NCBI RefSeq assembly: GCF_000167355.1
Contig: NZ_AAEW02000021.1
Span: forward strand, 1 to 59,771
Direction: 5' to 3'
Length of the DNA stretch: 59,771 nt
Origin: Desulfuromonas acetoxidans DSM 684
Lineage (GTDB): Bacteria; Desulfobacterota; Desulfuromonadia; Desulfuromonadales; Desulfuromonadaceae
The notes beneath the pieces are model-generated. The model ran no database searches. It was not told the DNA's origin and saw only the letters and a program-made list of their open reading frames with translations. Below, in pieces: positions 1 to 8,943 of the stretch. How positions within the stretch are numbered: the stretch's first letter is position 1; each line of letters opens with the position of its first letter. The translations under genes were made by a program, and so were the position numbers.

Positions 1-66
1 TGTTTGATTTAATCCGTAAACCTTTTCTGATCTCAAAGTTGACTATGGATTTCTGTGGGAGTTAAC

Positions 67-1908
67 ATGCTGTTACAAAAACTGCGCTATTTTTTCATTT
101 TGTCAAGTATTCTCTGTGCTTTACCTGTTCAAGCGGCAACGAACCAGCAACAACCTCTGGTTCTTGACCCCATTGTCGTTACAGCCAGCCGTGCTCCAGA
201 GACTCTGAGCCAGGTGGCTCAGTCTGTTGAGGTCATCGACCGGGCAGATATCGCCAACAGTGCTGCTGACAGTGTGGCTGACCTGCTCGAATATGTCAGC
301 GGGGTTGATGTGCGCCAGCGTGGCATTCACGGTGTTCAATCCGACATCTACATCCGCGGCGCAGGTTCGGAGCAAACCCTGATCCTGCTCAACGGCATTC
401 GCTTGAGCAACCCGCAAACCGGACACCACAATATGGATATCCCGGTCTCTTTGCAGGACATCGAACGGATTGAAGTAATCAAGGGGCCGGGGTCAAAACT
501 CTATGGTGCCAATGCCATGGCCGGCATCATCAATATCATCACCCGCAGTCCTGGGGAGCGCCACCTCAGTGCCGAGGTCAAAGCGGGCGAGTACGATTAT
601 CTGGCCGAAAGCCTGCAGGCCGGTTTTGCCACCGGCCCGGTTAACCATCGTCTGTCCGCCGGCCAACAGTATTCCTCCGGCTTTGACAACGATGAGCCGA
701 CCGGCTTCAATGTTCGCACGCTCAACTATCAGGGGGAAACCCGCTTCAATGAGAGTCGCCTGGATTTCGGCGCCGGCTATGTGGACAAAAAGTTTGGTGC
801 CAGTCGTTACTATTTTGACGCCCCGGACCAAAAGGAGCACACCCGCACGATGGTTGGCCACATTGCCCTGGAGAGCGATTGGTTGGACATTGACTGGCGC
901 CCCCAATGGTCGGTCAACCGCCACGAAGACACCTATCGCTATCTGTACGGCACCTCCTGGTACGAAAACAACAGCGATACCACGACCCATAATTTTCAGC
1001 TCACCGGCAACAGCCAAAACCGTTTCGGCCAGACCTCGTTTGGCATCGGTTACGAGCGTGAAAAGATCGACAGTTCCAGCCTGGGTGACCAGGATCGGAG
1101 CAATCGCAGCCTATTTGTCAACCACAAGCTGCCCCTCGGCGATCGCGTGACCATTGGCGGCGGACTCAGCGCTGTGCACTATTCCGACTGGGGTTGGGAA
1201 TACTGGCCGGGGATGGATGCCCTGGTGACCCTGACACCACAGCTGCGGTGGTTCAGCTCGGCAGCCAGATCGTTTCGCATCCCGACCTACACCGAAATGT
1301 ATTACAACACCCCAACCAACATCGGTGATCCAGATCTGGAAGCCGAGGAGGCCTGGAGCTATGAAACAGGTCTGCGCTGGCAGCAGAAACGGCTCACCAT
1401 GAGCGCCAGTGTCTTTCGCCGCGATGCCGACAATCTGATCGACTGGGCACGTCAACCAAATACTTTGACATGGTACGTTCAGAACCTCAGTGACACAACC
1501 ACCACCGGCTTTGAATTCAACGCAGACATACGCCGCCCCATTGCGGCGTTGACCTGGTTGAATCGTGTTGCGGTCGGCTACAGCTATCTGGACCGCGATG
1601 TGGACTCCAAGGGGCTGGAGTCCCGCTACACTCTCAACAATCTGCGTCATCAAGCACATGGCACCCTCTTCCTGACCTGGTTTAACACCGTGGAACAAGT
1701 GATCAAGGCGCGCTGGCAGGAACGTCTGCTCGGCGATTCGAGCTGGGTGATGGATACCCGGCTCAGCTATCCGCTGACGGATGAGATGGAACTGAGTGTT
1801 GAGGTCAGCAACCTGTTTGATGAAGACTACATTGAATCGGGTGATGCACCGATGCCGGGGCGCTGGATTATGGTGGGGATGCGTATGGAGCATTCGTTTC
1901 TGGAATAA
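67..1908 (+). CDS. TonB-dependent outer-membrane receptor, BtuB-like
   Basis: Outer-membrane active transporter of 613 residues. The open frame extends to a GTG at 55, but the ATG at 67 has GGAG eight bases upstream and begins a clean signal peptide (MLLQKLRYFF..., cleavage after VQA). A TonB-box-like stretch (DPIVVTA) comes next, then a plug domain (about residues 40-160, with the typical IERIEVIKGPGS and NIITR motifs), then a 22-strand-type barrel ending in an aromatic-rich segment with the NLFDEDY signature. Length and plug resemble the vitamin B12/siderophore BtuB-CirA group. The ligand cannot be read from sequence. Cobalamin is plausible because a B12-dependent methionine synthase lies in the window, but no B12 riboswitch is visible in the 66 bases before the gene. 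The gene stands alone and is followed by a terminator. Confidence 0.88.
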   Translation: MLLQKLRYFFILSSILCALPVQAATNQQQPLVLDPIVVTASRAPETLSQVAQSVEVIDRADIANSAADSVADLLEYVSGVDVRQRGIHGVQSDIYIRGAGSEQTLILLNGIRLSNPQTGHHNMDIPVSLQDIERIEVIKGPGSKLYGANAMAGIINIITRSPGERHLSAEVKAGEYDYLAESLQAGFATGPVNHRLSAGQQYSSGFDNDEPTGFNVRTLNYQGETRFNESRLDFGAGYVDKKFGASRYYFDAPDQKEHTRTMVGHIALESDWLDIDWRPQWSVNRHEDTYRYLYGTSWYENNSDTTTHNFQLTGNSQNRFGQTSFGIGYEREKIDSSSLGDQDRSNRSLFVNHKLPLGDRVTIGGGLSAVHYSDWGWEYWPGMDALVTLTPQLRWFSSAARSFRIPTYTEMYYNTPTNIGDPDLEAEEAWSYETGLRWQQKRLTMSASVFRRDADNLIDWARQPNTLTWYVQNLSDTTTTGFEFNADIRRPIAALTWLNRVAVGYSYLDRDVDSKGLESRYTLNNLRHQAHGTLFLTWFNTVEQVIKARWQERLLGDSSWVMDTRLSYPLTDEMELSVEVSNLFDEDYIESGDAPMPGRWIMVGMRMEHSFLE

Positions 1909-1934
1909 TTTCAGGGATACCACAGTAAGAAAAA

Positions 1935-1972
1935 GAGGGAATGGCATCATGTGCCATTTCCCCTTTTTTATT
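1935..1972 (+). terminator. Rho-independent terminator after the TonB receptor
   Basis: Inverted repeat AGGGAATGGCA / TGCCATTTCCCC around a TCATG loop, followed by a run of T. It starts 27 bases after the receptor stop codon. The structured repeat block begins only about 20 bases downstream. Confidence 0.8.
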
Positions 1973-1989
1973 ATTCATCGCTGCGCCTA

Positions 1990-2916
1990 AGATCAAAGTC
2001 AAGACCGCCGGGTCTCGTCCCGACAGCCGACATACTTTTGACTGGCCGCTCAAAAGTATGCAAAAGCCAGCTTGAACACCTCCTGAACCTAGATCAACCG
2101 ATAATGAGTCTGTTTCCGGTGTGCGTCACAGATTAGGCTCGCCACCCTTGAGGTCGGCGAATCGTGCAACTCATTATCTCTGGCGTAAAACGGTGATGCC
2201 AGACTGACGCCGCTCTCTAGTTTTTTCCGTGGCACCGATCAAACGGGTGGGCAGTGCCCACCCTGCCTGAGATTGTTATTTAGCAGCCAAGCCCTCCCGT
2301 TCAGCAGCACCGAACGCAATGAACGTCAGCGCGATGGTTGTCGGCAACCTGTTTGAGCGATAGCGAGTTTTGCCGACATCGCGATGTAAGAGAATGGAGA
2401 GAGGGAACCCGAAGGGTGCAATGACGGGAGTCGATTTTGCCTCCCTTTTGTCGACGCAAAAGGGAGCCGACGGGCGGGCGCGGAAGCCCGCGTCACGTGC
2501 GTACCAGAATTGCGAACGGATGATGTTCGTCAGCACGATCAGCTTCTGAATAACGAACCACCGAAGCTCAAAGTCAAGGTCGCCGGGTTTCGTCCCGGCA
2601 GCCGACATACTTTTGACTGGCCGCTCAAAAGTATGCAAAAGCCAGCTTGAACACCTCCTGAACCTGGATCAACCGACGCTGTGTCTGTTTCCGGTATGCT
2701 TCACGGATTCGGCTTGCCGCCCTTTAGCTCGGCAAATCATGCAACTCATCATCTTGGGCGTAAAACGGTGATAACAATTTTACGCCTCTTTCTATTTTTT
2801 CAGTGGCACCGATTAAACGGGTGGGCAGTGCCCATCCTTGTATGTCGCGTGTTATTTAACATTCCAGCTCTTCGATTCAGCAGCGCCGATTACAAGGAAT
2901 GTCACGATAAATCACA
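1990..2916 (+). repeat. Structured interspersed repeat block 1 (A-B-A-b)
   Basis: Non-coding stretch of alternating units: A1 about 1990-2270, B1 about 2271-2570, A2 about 2571-2841, and a 5' fragment of B at about 2842-2916 that ends against the stop codon of the next gene. A1 and A2 align nearly throughout. Both units reappear on the other strand at 47885-48880, and a diverged B sits at 19985-20420. Visible hairpins: CATACTTTTGA/TCAAAAGTATG (2031-2060 and 2606-2635), GCCGGG/CCCGGC (2582-2599), GGGTGGGC/GCCCACCC (2245-2263), GCGAT+GTCGGCAA / TTGCCGAC+ATCGC (2331-2382), CTCCCTTTTG/CAAAAGGGAG (2441-2466), GCGGGC/GCCCGC (2474-2491). Open frames inside (for example a 120-codon minus frame at 2276-2638) are not kept uniformly between copies. 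No transposase is present, and I do not recognise the family. Confidence 0.85.
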
Positions 2917-2918
2917 CA

Positions 2919-3731
2919 CTACTGACTAAAGGCATAAATCAGCTCATAGACAGCAATCGGATTTTCTCCTTGAGCCGCTGCCACCTCTTTGACCGTCATC
3001 TCTGCAGAGGCCTCAAAACCCTGTTCCTTAAGTGCCTCAACCAACGCGACACAATCAAGTCCGTAAGTAGTACAAATCGTGTGCAAAGTCTTGCGACCAA
3101 GCCCGGATGGCGGCAATTTCGGCATTGCGGAAAATTCGCCCGCAGTCAGCTCCGGCTGCATCAGGATAAACAACTGCTGCGGTGTCAGACCATTATTCTC
3201 AGCAATCTGCAACACCGGCTGTTCCAACGATTCAAGCACAATGTTCTTATTTGCCAGACGCTTTTCGACGGTTTGAACATCAAGACCGGTATTACGAATC
3301 AGCATAGCCAACGAGGACAATTCAGCGTGGCCATAGGGGGGCTCGCCATAAGTAGCACTCGCCTGATTTTTGACAAAGGTATTGAGATCGAGCAACCAGC
3401 TCATCGGCGGCAGGTGCAGAAAAGTCCCCACCACAACAAGAAGAGTGATGAGTAGCGCCATCACACCAGCTTTGGAGCGAATCCCCTCTCGGCTACGCTT
3501 CAGATAACTGACAATCGCCGACCAATTGAGAACCGTGTGCCAGACGCCGACGACGACAAACAAAGCCCCAAGCGTAATATGCAATTCATCCCAGGTGGTT
3601 TTGGGCAGGCCGAACAAGTGCCAGTTGGCCCAATAAGCGACACGGCCATGCGGCATGATGTACAACACAACACTGGTCACCAGCAGCAAAATAAAGCAGA
3701 ACAGAGCAATCAATGAAATGGTTTTACGCAC
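2919..3731 (-). CDS. DUF4405-type membrane protein with helical C-terminal domain
   Basis: 270 residues. The N-terminal third has about three membrane helices (near residues 6-26, 45-66 and 85-103). Histidines in MPHGR, ANWHLFG, DELHITLG and VWHTVLNW resemble the heme-b-binding, cytochrome b-like pattern of DUF4405 proteins. The remainder is soluble and mostly helical (about 125-270), with two similar helix pairs ending TVKEVAAAQGENPIAVYELI. It may be a membrane electron-transfer or sensory component; this is inferred from the histidine pattern and no substrate can be named. It lies downstream of the reductase gene at 3822, separated from it by a strong hairpin, and its 3' end abuts repeat block 1. 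Confidence 0.65.
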   Translation of the reverse strand: MRKTISLIALFCFILLLVTSVVLYIMPHGRVAYWANWHLFGLPKTTWDELHITLGALFVVVGVWHTVLNWSAIVSYLKRSREGIRSKAGVMALLITLLVVVGTFLHLPPMSWLLDLNTFVKNQASATYGEPPYGHAELSSLAMLIRNTGLDVQTVEKRLANKNIVLESLEQPVLQIAENNGLTPQQLFILMQPELTAGEFSAMPKLPPSGLGRKTLHTICTTYGLDCVALVEALKEQGFEASAEMTVKEVAAAQGENPIAVYELIYAFSQ

Positions 3732-3766
3732 CCCAGACCCCTTTCATAAGAAACATGACACAAACG

Positions 3767-3796
3767 ACAACGGGAGAGCCAAAGCTCTCCCGTTGT
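3767..3796 (-). terminator. Perfect 13-bp hairpin between two minus-strand genes
   Basis: ACAACGGGAGAGC and GCTCTCCCGTTGT pair perfectly around a CAAA (minus strand TTTG) loop. It lies just downstream of the 3822-4688 gene stop and upstream of the DUF4405 gene. The T tract on the minus strand is poor (TCGTTTGTGT), so it may be a partial terminator or a 3' stabilising hairpin. Confidence 0.6.
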
Positions 3797-3821
3797 TTTA
3801 ATTACGTTGTCAGCAAAAATG

Positions 3822-4688
3822 CTACTTCTGCAACACCTTGATAATCGCTGAAAAATCTTCCTCACCACGACCATCTTCCATGGCTTCGGTGTACAGATCA
3901 AGAACCGCTTCCATGCCCGGCAGTCTGGCACCGGTAATATCCGCCGCTTCCTTGACTTTGCACAAACCGGCATGAACATATTTAAGCGCCAGATTGCGAC
4001 TGAAGTCGCCACGGGCCACGGAGCGGCCTTTCTTGTGCAGCAACGGAGAAGCAACGCCACCGGCGTCCAACACCTCGAGAATCTGATCGTTGGTGAAACC
4101 AAGGCGGTCACCCAATACCAGGCTTTCCGCCAACGCTTCCATCAATTGTGACTGCATCAGGGTGACGACAAATTTCATCTTGGTGGCATCACCGACATCG
4201 CCGACATGAAGAATATTCAGCCCGACATGGGAAAGCACTTCGCGACAACGGCTAACCACCGAATTGTCGCCGCCGATCAGAATGGTCAACAAACCGTGAG
4301 CGGCATGCTCCTTGGTTCCCCAAACCGGAGCATCAAGGAACATGATCTTGTTTTGAGCAGCCTTTTTCGACACTTCCATGGTGACTTCAAGGGAATGGGT
4401 CCCCAGATCACACAGAATTGTTCCGGGAGCAATGCCTTCAAGAAAGCTGCCGGCCGACGAGAGGGCTTGCTTGAGCTCCTCCTCGTCAGGAAGAACCGTC
4501 ATCACCAGATCTTTCTCTTTGACCGCATCCAGTGTTGTTGATGCTGCTTTTGCGCCCTTGGCCACCAATTCATCAACGGCCTCTGTGCGGTGATCAAAAA
4601 CAGTGAGATTATAATTCCCCTTAAGAAGATTGGTAGCCATGGACTTGCCCACAGTTCCCAACCCGATAAACCCGATTTCCTTAATCAT
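3822..4688 (-). CDS. NAD(P)-dependent 3-hydroxyisobutyrate dehydrogenase-family reductase
   Basis: 288 residues, the usual length for beta-hydroxyacid dehydrogenases. The N-terminal Rossmann fold has GFIGLGTVGKSMATNL (residues 6-21). The substrate-binding signature follows at about residues 118-131 (FLDAPVWGTKEHAA, replacing the usual DAPVSGG). The catalytic-lysine region is DATKMKFVVTLM at about 168-179, followed by the all-helical C-terminal domain. The family reduces semialdehydes such as succinic semialdehyde or glyoxylate, or oxidises 3-hydroxyisobutyrate, in the cytosol. The altered VWGTKEH motif means the substrate should be left open. The start is preceded by GAGGAGGCAGAGT, a good ribosome site. 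It stands alone with its own candidate promoter. Confidence 0.8.
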   Translation of the reverse strand: MIKEIGFIGLGTVGKSMATNLLKGNYNLTVFDHRTEAVDELVAKGAKAASTTLDAVKEKDLVMTVLPDEEELKQALSSAGSFLEGIAPGTILCDLGTHSLEVTMEVSKKAAQNKIMFLDAPVWGTKEHAAHGLLTILIGGDNSVVSRCREVLSHVGLNILHVGDVGDATKMKFVVTLMQSQLMEALAESLVLGDRLGFTNDQILEVLDAGGVASPLLHKKGRSVARGDFSRNLALKYVHAGLCKVKEAADITGARLPGMEAVLDLYTEAMEDGRGEEDFSAIIKVLQK

Positions 4689-4735
4689 ACTCTGCCTCCT
4701 CTATGGCATCGCCATTACCATCAGATATCTGCGAT

Positions 4736-4762
4736 AGTATAACTGATATGCCGTAAATTCAA
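4736..4762 (-). promoter_or_regulatory. Candidate sigma-70 promoter for the reductase gene
   Basis: On the minus strand TTGAAT (4762-4757) and TATACT (4741-4736) are separated by 15 bases, slightly short, about 50 bases before the start codon. Only the -10 element is strong. Confidence 0.35.
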
Positions 4763-4836
4763 GCCCTTGTTAAAACAAACATATCAGGTCATTTTTATCA
4801 TACCAAAATGAAACGCCCGTCCAGCCACGACAGTGC

Positions 4837-7512
4837 CTAATGCGCTTCACGCCAATTCGCGCCCCGGCCCAACGACACCTCCAAAGGCACGCGCAGCTCT
4901 ACAGCCTGCTCCATCTCTTGAACCACCAGAGCGACAACATCATCCACTTCGTCTTTGGGAACATCAAACACCAGTTCATCATGGACCTGTAACACCATAC
5001 GGGTTTTGAGTTGCAGATCCTGAAGACGCTGGTGAATACGCACCATAGCCACTTTGATGATGTCAGCGGCCGAGCCCTGCACCGGGTAGTTGACGGCATT
5101 GCGCTCGGCATAGCTGCGCACTTGGCCGTTCTTGCTGTTGATGTCGCTCACCGCACAACGGCGGCCAAGCAAGGTCTCGACATAGAGATGCTCGCGACCG
5201 AACTGTTTCTGCTGTTCAATAAACTCCAGAACAGCCGGGTAACGTTCGAAATAATGATCAATGTATTGCTTGGCTTCCTTATTGGAGATGCCCAGATCCT
5301 TGGCCAGGCTGAACGCACCCATACCGTACAGAACCCCGAAATTGATGGTTTTTGCGCGACGGCGCATTTCACTGTCGACCATGTCGGGAAACACGCTAAA
5401 AATCTCACTTGCAGTGCGCTGATGGATATCTTCCCCCTGGCGAAAACTCTCCTGCAGAATCGGTTCATCGGCCATATGCGCCATGACGCGCAATTCGATC
5501 TGAGAATAGTCAGCAGCCAGCAACACCTGACCGGCATCCGGGACAAAAGCTTCGCGAATCGCCCGCCCCTCTTCACTTCGGATGGGAATATTCTGCAGAT
5601 TGGGATCGCTTGACGACAGCCGACCGGTAGCGGTAACCGCCTGATTGAACGAGGTGTGAATCCGCCCGCTATCGGGATGGATCAGCAGCGGCAGTGCATC
5701 GGTATAGGTACCTTTCAACTTAGCTAGAGAGCGATATTGCAGGATCAGGGCGACAACATCATGTTTGTCGGCGAGATTTTTCAACACGTCAACAGCTGTG
5801 GACCAGCCGGTCTTGGTTTTCTTGCCGTGCGGCAGGTCGAGCTTTTCAAACAATATCACACCGAGTTGCTTGGGCGAGTTGATATTGAACTCTTCACCGG
5901 CCAACTCATAGATCTGCTGCTCAAGCTGTTTAATTGAGGTGCTGAACCCGGCACTCAACGCATCCAGCCGCTCACGATCGACCCGTACGCCCCACCACTC
6001 CATATCGATCAGCACCTGCAACAAAGGCATCTCAACGGTTTCGAACAGTTCCCGCAGGGTACCGTCAAGTTCCGCATCGAAGCGCTGATAGAGTTGCAGG
6101 GTGATATCAGCATCCTCGGCCGCGTAACGGGTGGCCACATCCAGAGCCACCTCATCGAAACCGATCTGTTTTTTACCGGTACCGGCCACCTCACTGTAGC
6201 TGATCATTTTGTACCCGAGATGATCGGCAGCCAGCGCATCGAGGCCATGGGAACGGGCTGCCGGATAGAGCAGGTAGGATTGCAACATGGTGTCAGCCAC
6301 CACACCGCGCAACGCGATCCCGGCACGCCGTAACACCAGCGCGTCGTATTTGAGGTTCTGCCCCACTTTGGCTAAGGTTGCGTCCTCAAGAAGCGGTTGC
6401 ACCTGTGCCACCACCTCATCACGGGGCAGTTGCTCTTCGGCACCGCCACCACAGTGCCCGACCGGCACATACCAGCCATGACCGGGCTCAACGGCAAAAC
6501 AGAAACCAACCACCTCAGCCAGCAACGGGTTGAGCGAGGTGGTTTCCGTATCTACGCTGATCACCTCGGCCTGACGCAACGCCGCCACCATGGCATCCAG
6601 CTCAGCCGTTTCAGTGACACACACATAATCGCCTTCGGCCTGCTCGTGGGGCTCAGCAACAGCAAACTCGTCATAGAGTTGCTGAAACTCCAACGTCTTA
6701 AACAGCTCCGACAGAGCCTCGCGATCCTGCTCACAACGTGCAAAATCCGCGGGCAAACCGCTCAGATCCATATCGTCGACCAGCGTCACCAATTGACGCG
6801 ACAGGCGCGCCTGATCAGCAAACTCGCGTAAATTCTCCTGACGTTTTTTCCCTTTGACCTGGTCCACATGGGCCAGCAGATTTTCAACGTCACCGAACTC
6901 TTCAATTAACGCCTTGGCGGTTTTTTCGCCGATTCCCGGCACCCCCGGTACATTGTCCGAACTGTCACCGGCCAGCGCCTGCACTTCAATCACCTTGTCC
7001 GGGGTCCCGCCAAACCGTTCAGCAACTTCGGCCAGCCCCGACTGCTTATCTTTCATGGTATCGAGCAGACACACTTTGTCGGAAACAACCTGCATCAGGT
7101 CTTTATCACCGGTAACCACGGTCACATCCATGCCCGCAGCCGACTTTTGCCGGGCCAATGTGGCAATGATGTCATCGGCCTCAAAACCGTTCATTTCCAA
7201 CGCCGGAATGTTAAACGCCGCCACCACATCTTTGATCAAGGGGATCTGCGGCACCAGATCTTCGGGCATTTTACTGCGGTTGGCTTTGTATTCGGAATAG
7301 ATCTCTTTGCGAAAAGTCGGTCCCTTTGCATCAAAGATCACCGCCAGTTGATCCGGGTTGTGATCACGAACGACCTTGAGCAGCATCTTGGTAAACCCAA
7401 ACACCGCATTGCACGCCATCCCCTGCGAGGTCGACAAATGGCGAATGGCATAATAAGCGCGATAGATATAGGACGAACCGTCAATGAGAAACAGGCGGGG
7501 AGCAGAAGACAT
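4837..7512 (-). CDS. polA: DNA polymerase I
   Basis: 891 residues with all three activities. The N-terminal 5'-3' exonuclease domain (about 1-290) has FLIDGSSYIYRAYYA, EADDIIATLA and the helix-hairpin GVPGIGEKTA. The 3'-5' proofreading domain (about 310-490) keeps the exonuclease I acidic residues in SVDTETTSL, so proofreading is probably active. The polymerase domain has motif A DYSQIELR, motif B RRRAKTINFGVLYG and motif C QVHDELVFDV. It works in Okazaki-fragment maturation and repair in the cytosol. A GC-rich hairpin separates it from the upstream response-regulator gene, so it is probably transcribed separately. Confidence 0.98.
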   Translation of the reverse strand: MSSAPRLFLIDGSSYIYRAYYAIRHLSTSQGMACNAVFGFTKMLLKVVRDHNPDQLAVIFDAKGPTFRKEIYSEYKANRSKMPEDLVPQIPLIKDVVAAFNIPALEMNGFEADDIIATLARQKSAAGMDVTVVTGDKDLMQVVSDKVCLLDTMKDKQSGLAEVAERFGGTPDKVIEVQALAGDSSDNVPGVPGIGEKTAKALIEEFGDVENLLAHVDQVKGKKRQENLREFADQARLSRQLVTLVDDMDLSGLPADFARCEQDREALSELFKTLEFQQLYDEFAVAEPHEQAEGDYVCVTETAELDAMVAALRQAEVISVDTETTSLNPLLAEVVGFCFAVEPGHGWYVPVGHCGGGAEEQLPRDEVVAQVQPLLEDATLAKVGQNLKYDALVLRRAGIALRGVVADTMLQSYLLYPAARSHGLDALAADHLGYKMISYSEVAGTGKKQIGFDEVALDVATRYAAEDADITLQLYQRFDAELDGTLRELFETVEMPLLQVLIDMEWWGVRVDRERLDALSAGFSTSIKQLEQQIYELAGEEFNINSPKQLGVILFEKLDLPHGKKTKTGWSTAVDVLKNLADKHDVVALILQYRSLAKLKGTYTDALPLLIHPDSGRIHTSFNQAVTATGRLSSSDPNLQNIPIRSEEGRAIREAFVPDAGQVLLAADYSQIELRVMAHMADEPILQESFRQGEDIHQRTASEIFSVFPDMVDSEMRRRAKTINFGVLYGMGAFSLAKDLGISNKEAKQYIDHYFERYPAVLEFIEQQKQFGREHLYVETLLGRRCAVSDINSKNGQVRSYAERNAVNYPVQGSAADIIKVAMVRIHQRLQDLQLKTRMVLQVHDELVFDVPKDEVDDVVALVVQEMEQAVELRVPLEVSLGRGANWREAH

Positions 7513-7530
7513 GAAAACCTCAAAAGAACA

Positions 7531-7555
7531 GTAAGGCCCGCAGCGCGGGCCTTAC
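7531..7555 (-). terminator. Hairpin between the response regulator and polA
   Basis: GTAAGGCCCGC and GCGGGCCTTAC form a perfect 11-bp stem with a 3-base loop. On the minus strand the stem is followed by TGTTCTTTTG, a moderate T tract. It sits 24 bases after the stop codon of the two-component operon. Confidence 0.6.
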
Positions 7556-7578
7556 AAAAAAGATACTGTCAGAAAAGA

Positions 7579-8943
7579 TTACAACAAACCGAATTTTTTC
7601 ATCCGGTAACGAAACGCATCAATGCCCAGATGAAGTTTGCGTGCAGCCTGAGATTGATTGCCATTACTCAAGGCCAGGGCTTGCTGAATCAACTGTTTTT
7701 CCACCACTTCAATATCGATCCCCTCAGGCGGCAACTGGAAATTTCCGTTAGTTGTCGCTGGTGTCTGGCTGAGCATCTCCCTCGGCAGCAGTTCCAGTTT
7801 CAACGTGTCACCACTTTCAAGAATGATCGCCCGTTCAATGACATTGCGCAACTCACGAATATTGCCCGGCCAATCATAATCGAGCAAATAGCGCTCGGCA
7901 GAAGTGGAAAACCCCGTAACGTTTTTGCCGAATTCAGCATTAAAATGCTGAACAAAGTGATGGGCCAAAGCCAGAATGTCGTCCGGCCGCTCACGTAGCG
8001 GCGGCAGGTAAATTGGGATCACCTGGATGCGATAGTAGAGGTCTTTACGGAAGGTGCCGTCATCAATGGCCTTGAGTAGCTCTTTGTTGGTCGCCGCAAC
8101 AATGCGCACATCGACATGGATATCCTTGGTACCGCCGATACGCCGGAAAGAACGCTCCTCAAGAACACGCAACAATTTAGCCTGGGTGCCCATCGGCATG
8201 TCGCCGATCTCATCAAGAAAAACCGTGCCGCCGTTGGCCAGCTCAAACAGACCCTTTTTCTGAGCTTTGGCATCAGTAAACGAGCCTTTTTCATGGCCCA
8301 TCAACTCGCTTTCAAGCAAGGTTTCAGGCACTGCGGCACAGTTAATCGCCATAAACGGCTGTTCACTGCGCGGACTATCGTAATGCAGGGCACGCGCCAC
8401 CAGTTCTTTACCGGTGCCGCTCTCGCCCTGCACCAGCACCGTGGCCGCATCGCTCTGGGCGATCTTCGACACCATGTCCAGCACATTTTTCATGTGGCTG
8501 CTTTCAGCGACGATGCGGGAAGAACTCTGGGTCCGTTTCTTTTCGGTACGCAGATGTTCCACCTCTTTTTTCAGCGCCTGGGTTTCCAGAGCTTTACGCA
8601 ACACCACGGATAGTTCGTCGAGGTTAAACGGTTTGTTGATATAATCGTAGGCACCGAGCTGCATGGCCTTGACCGCTGTTTCAAGAACACCGAGCGCGGT
8701 GATCATGATCACGCTGATATCGCTGTCAATCTCCTTGATCTTTTCCAGGGTTTCAATCCCGTCAATGCCCGGTAGCTGAATATCGAGAAACACCAGGTCC
8801 GGCGAGTCACTGCGCACATAATCAAGGGCCTCTTCGCCGGAACCGACGGTCTGGACATGGTACCCCTGTTTCTTGAGGCTCTGCTCCAGCGACCAGCGGA
8901 TCAGATGTTCATCATCGACAACCAGTACCCGATAGTTATTCAT
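7579..8943 (-). CDS. NtrC-family sigma-54-dependent response regulator
   Basis: 454 residues from the ATG at 8943, chosen because GAGG lies just upstream and the start overlaps the kinase stop by eight bases. The frame stays open to 8970. Domains: receiver (about 1-120, phosphoacceptor Asp in LVFLDIQLPG), AAA+ sigma-54 interaction domain (about 145-380, Walker A GESGTGKE, Walker B GTVFLDEIGDM), and a Fis-type helix-turn-helix (NGNQSQAARKLHLGIDAFRY). The sigma-54 contact loop reads GSFTDA instead of canonical GAFTGA; it keeps the F-T pair. It is the partner of the kinase encoded directly upstream. Its target genes cannot be read, though two sigma-54 promoters lie elsewhere in the window. Confidence 0.93.
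   Translation of the reverse strand: MNNYRVLVVDDEHLIRWSLEQSLKKQGYHVQTVGSGEEALDYVRSDSPDLVFLDIQLPGIDGIETLEKIKEIDSDISVIMITALGVLETAVKAMQLGAYDYINKPFNLDELSVVLRKALETQALKKEVEHLRTEKKRTQSSSRIVAESSHMKNVLDMVSKIAQSDAATVLVQGESGTGKELVARALHYDSPRSEQPFMAINCAAVPETLLESELMGHEKGSFTDAKAQKKGLFELANGGTVFLDEIGDMPMGTQAKLLRVLEERSFRRIGGTKDIHVDVRIVAATNKELLKAIDDGTFRKDLYYRIQVIPIYLPPLRERPDDILALAHHFVQHFNAEFGKNVTGFSTSAERYLLDYDWPGNIRELRNVIERAIILESGDTLKLELLPREMLSQTPATTNGNFQLPPEGIDIEVVEKQLIQQALALSNGNQSQAARKLHLGIDAFRYRMKKFGLL

Noticed and set aside
1-66. Cobalamin riboswitch before the BtuB-like receptor
   Set aside because: Only 66 bases are in the window and no B12-box-like motif is visible; a riboswitch further upstream cannot be excluded.
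2276-2638. 120-codon minus-strand open frame in repeat block 1
   Set aside because: It spans a B/A unit border. The corresponding frames in block 3 are only partly kept: one copy continues (48650-48868), another is shifted (48065-48262). Conservation follows hairpins rather than codons.
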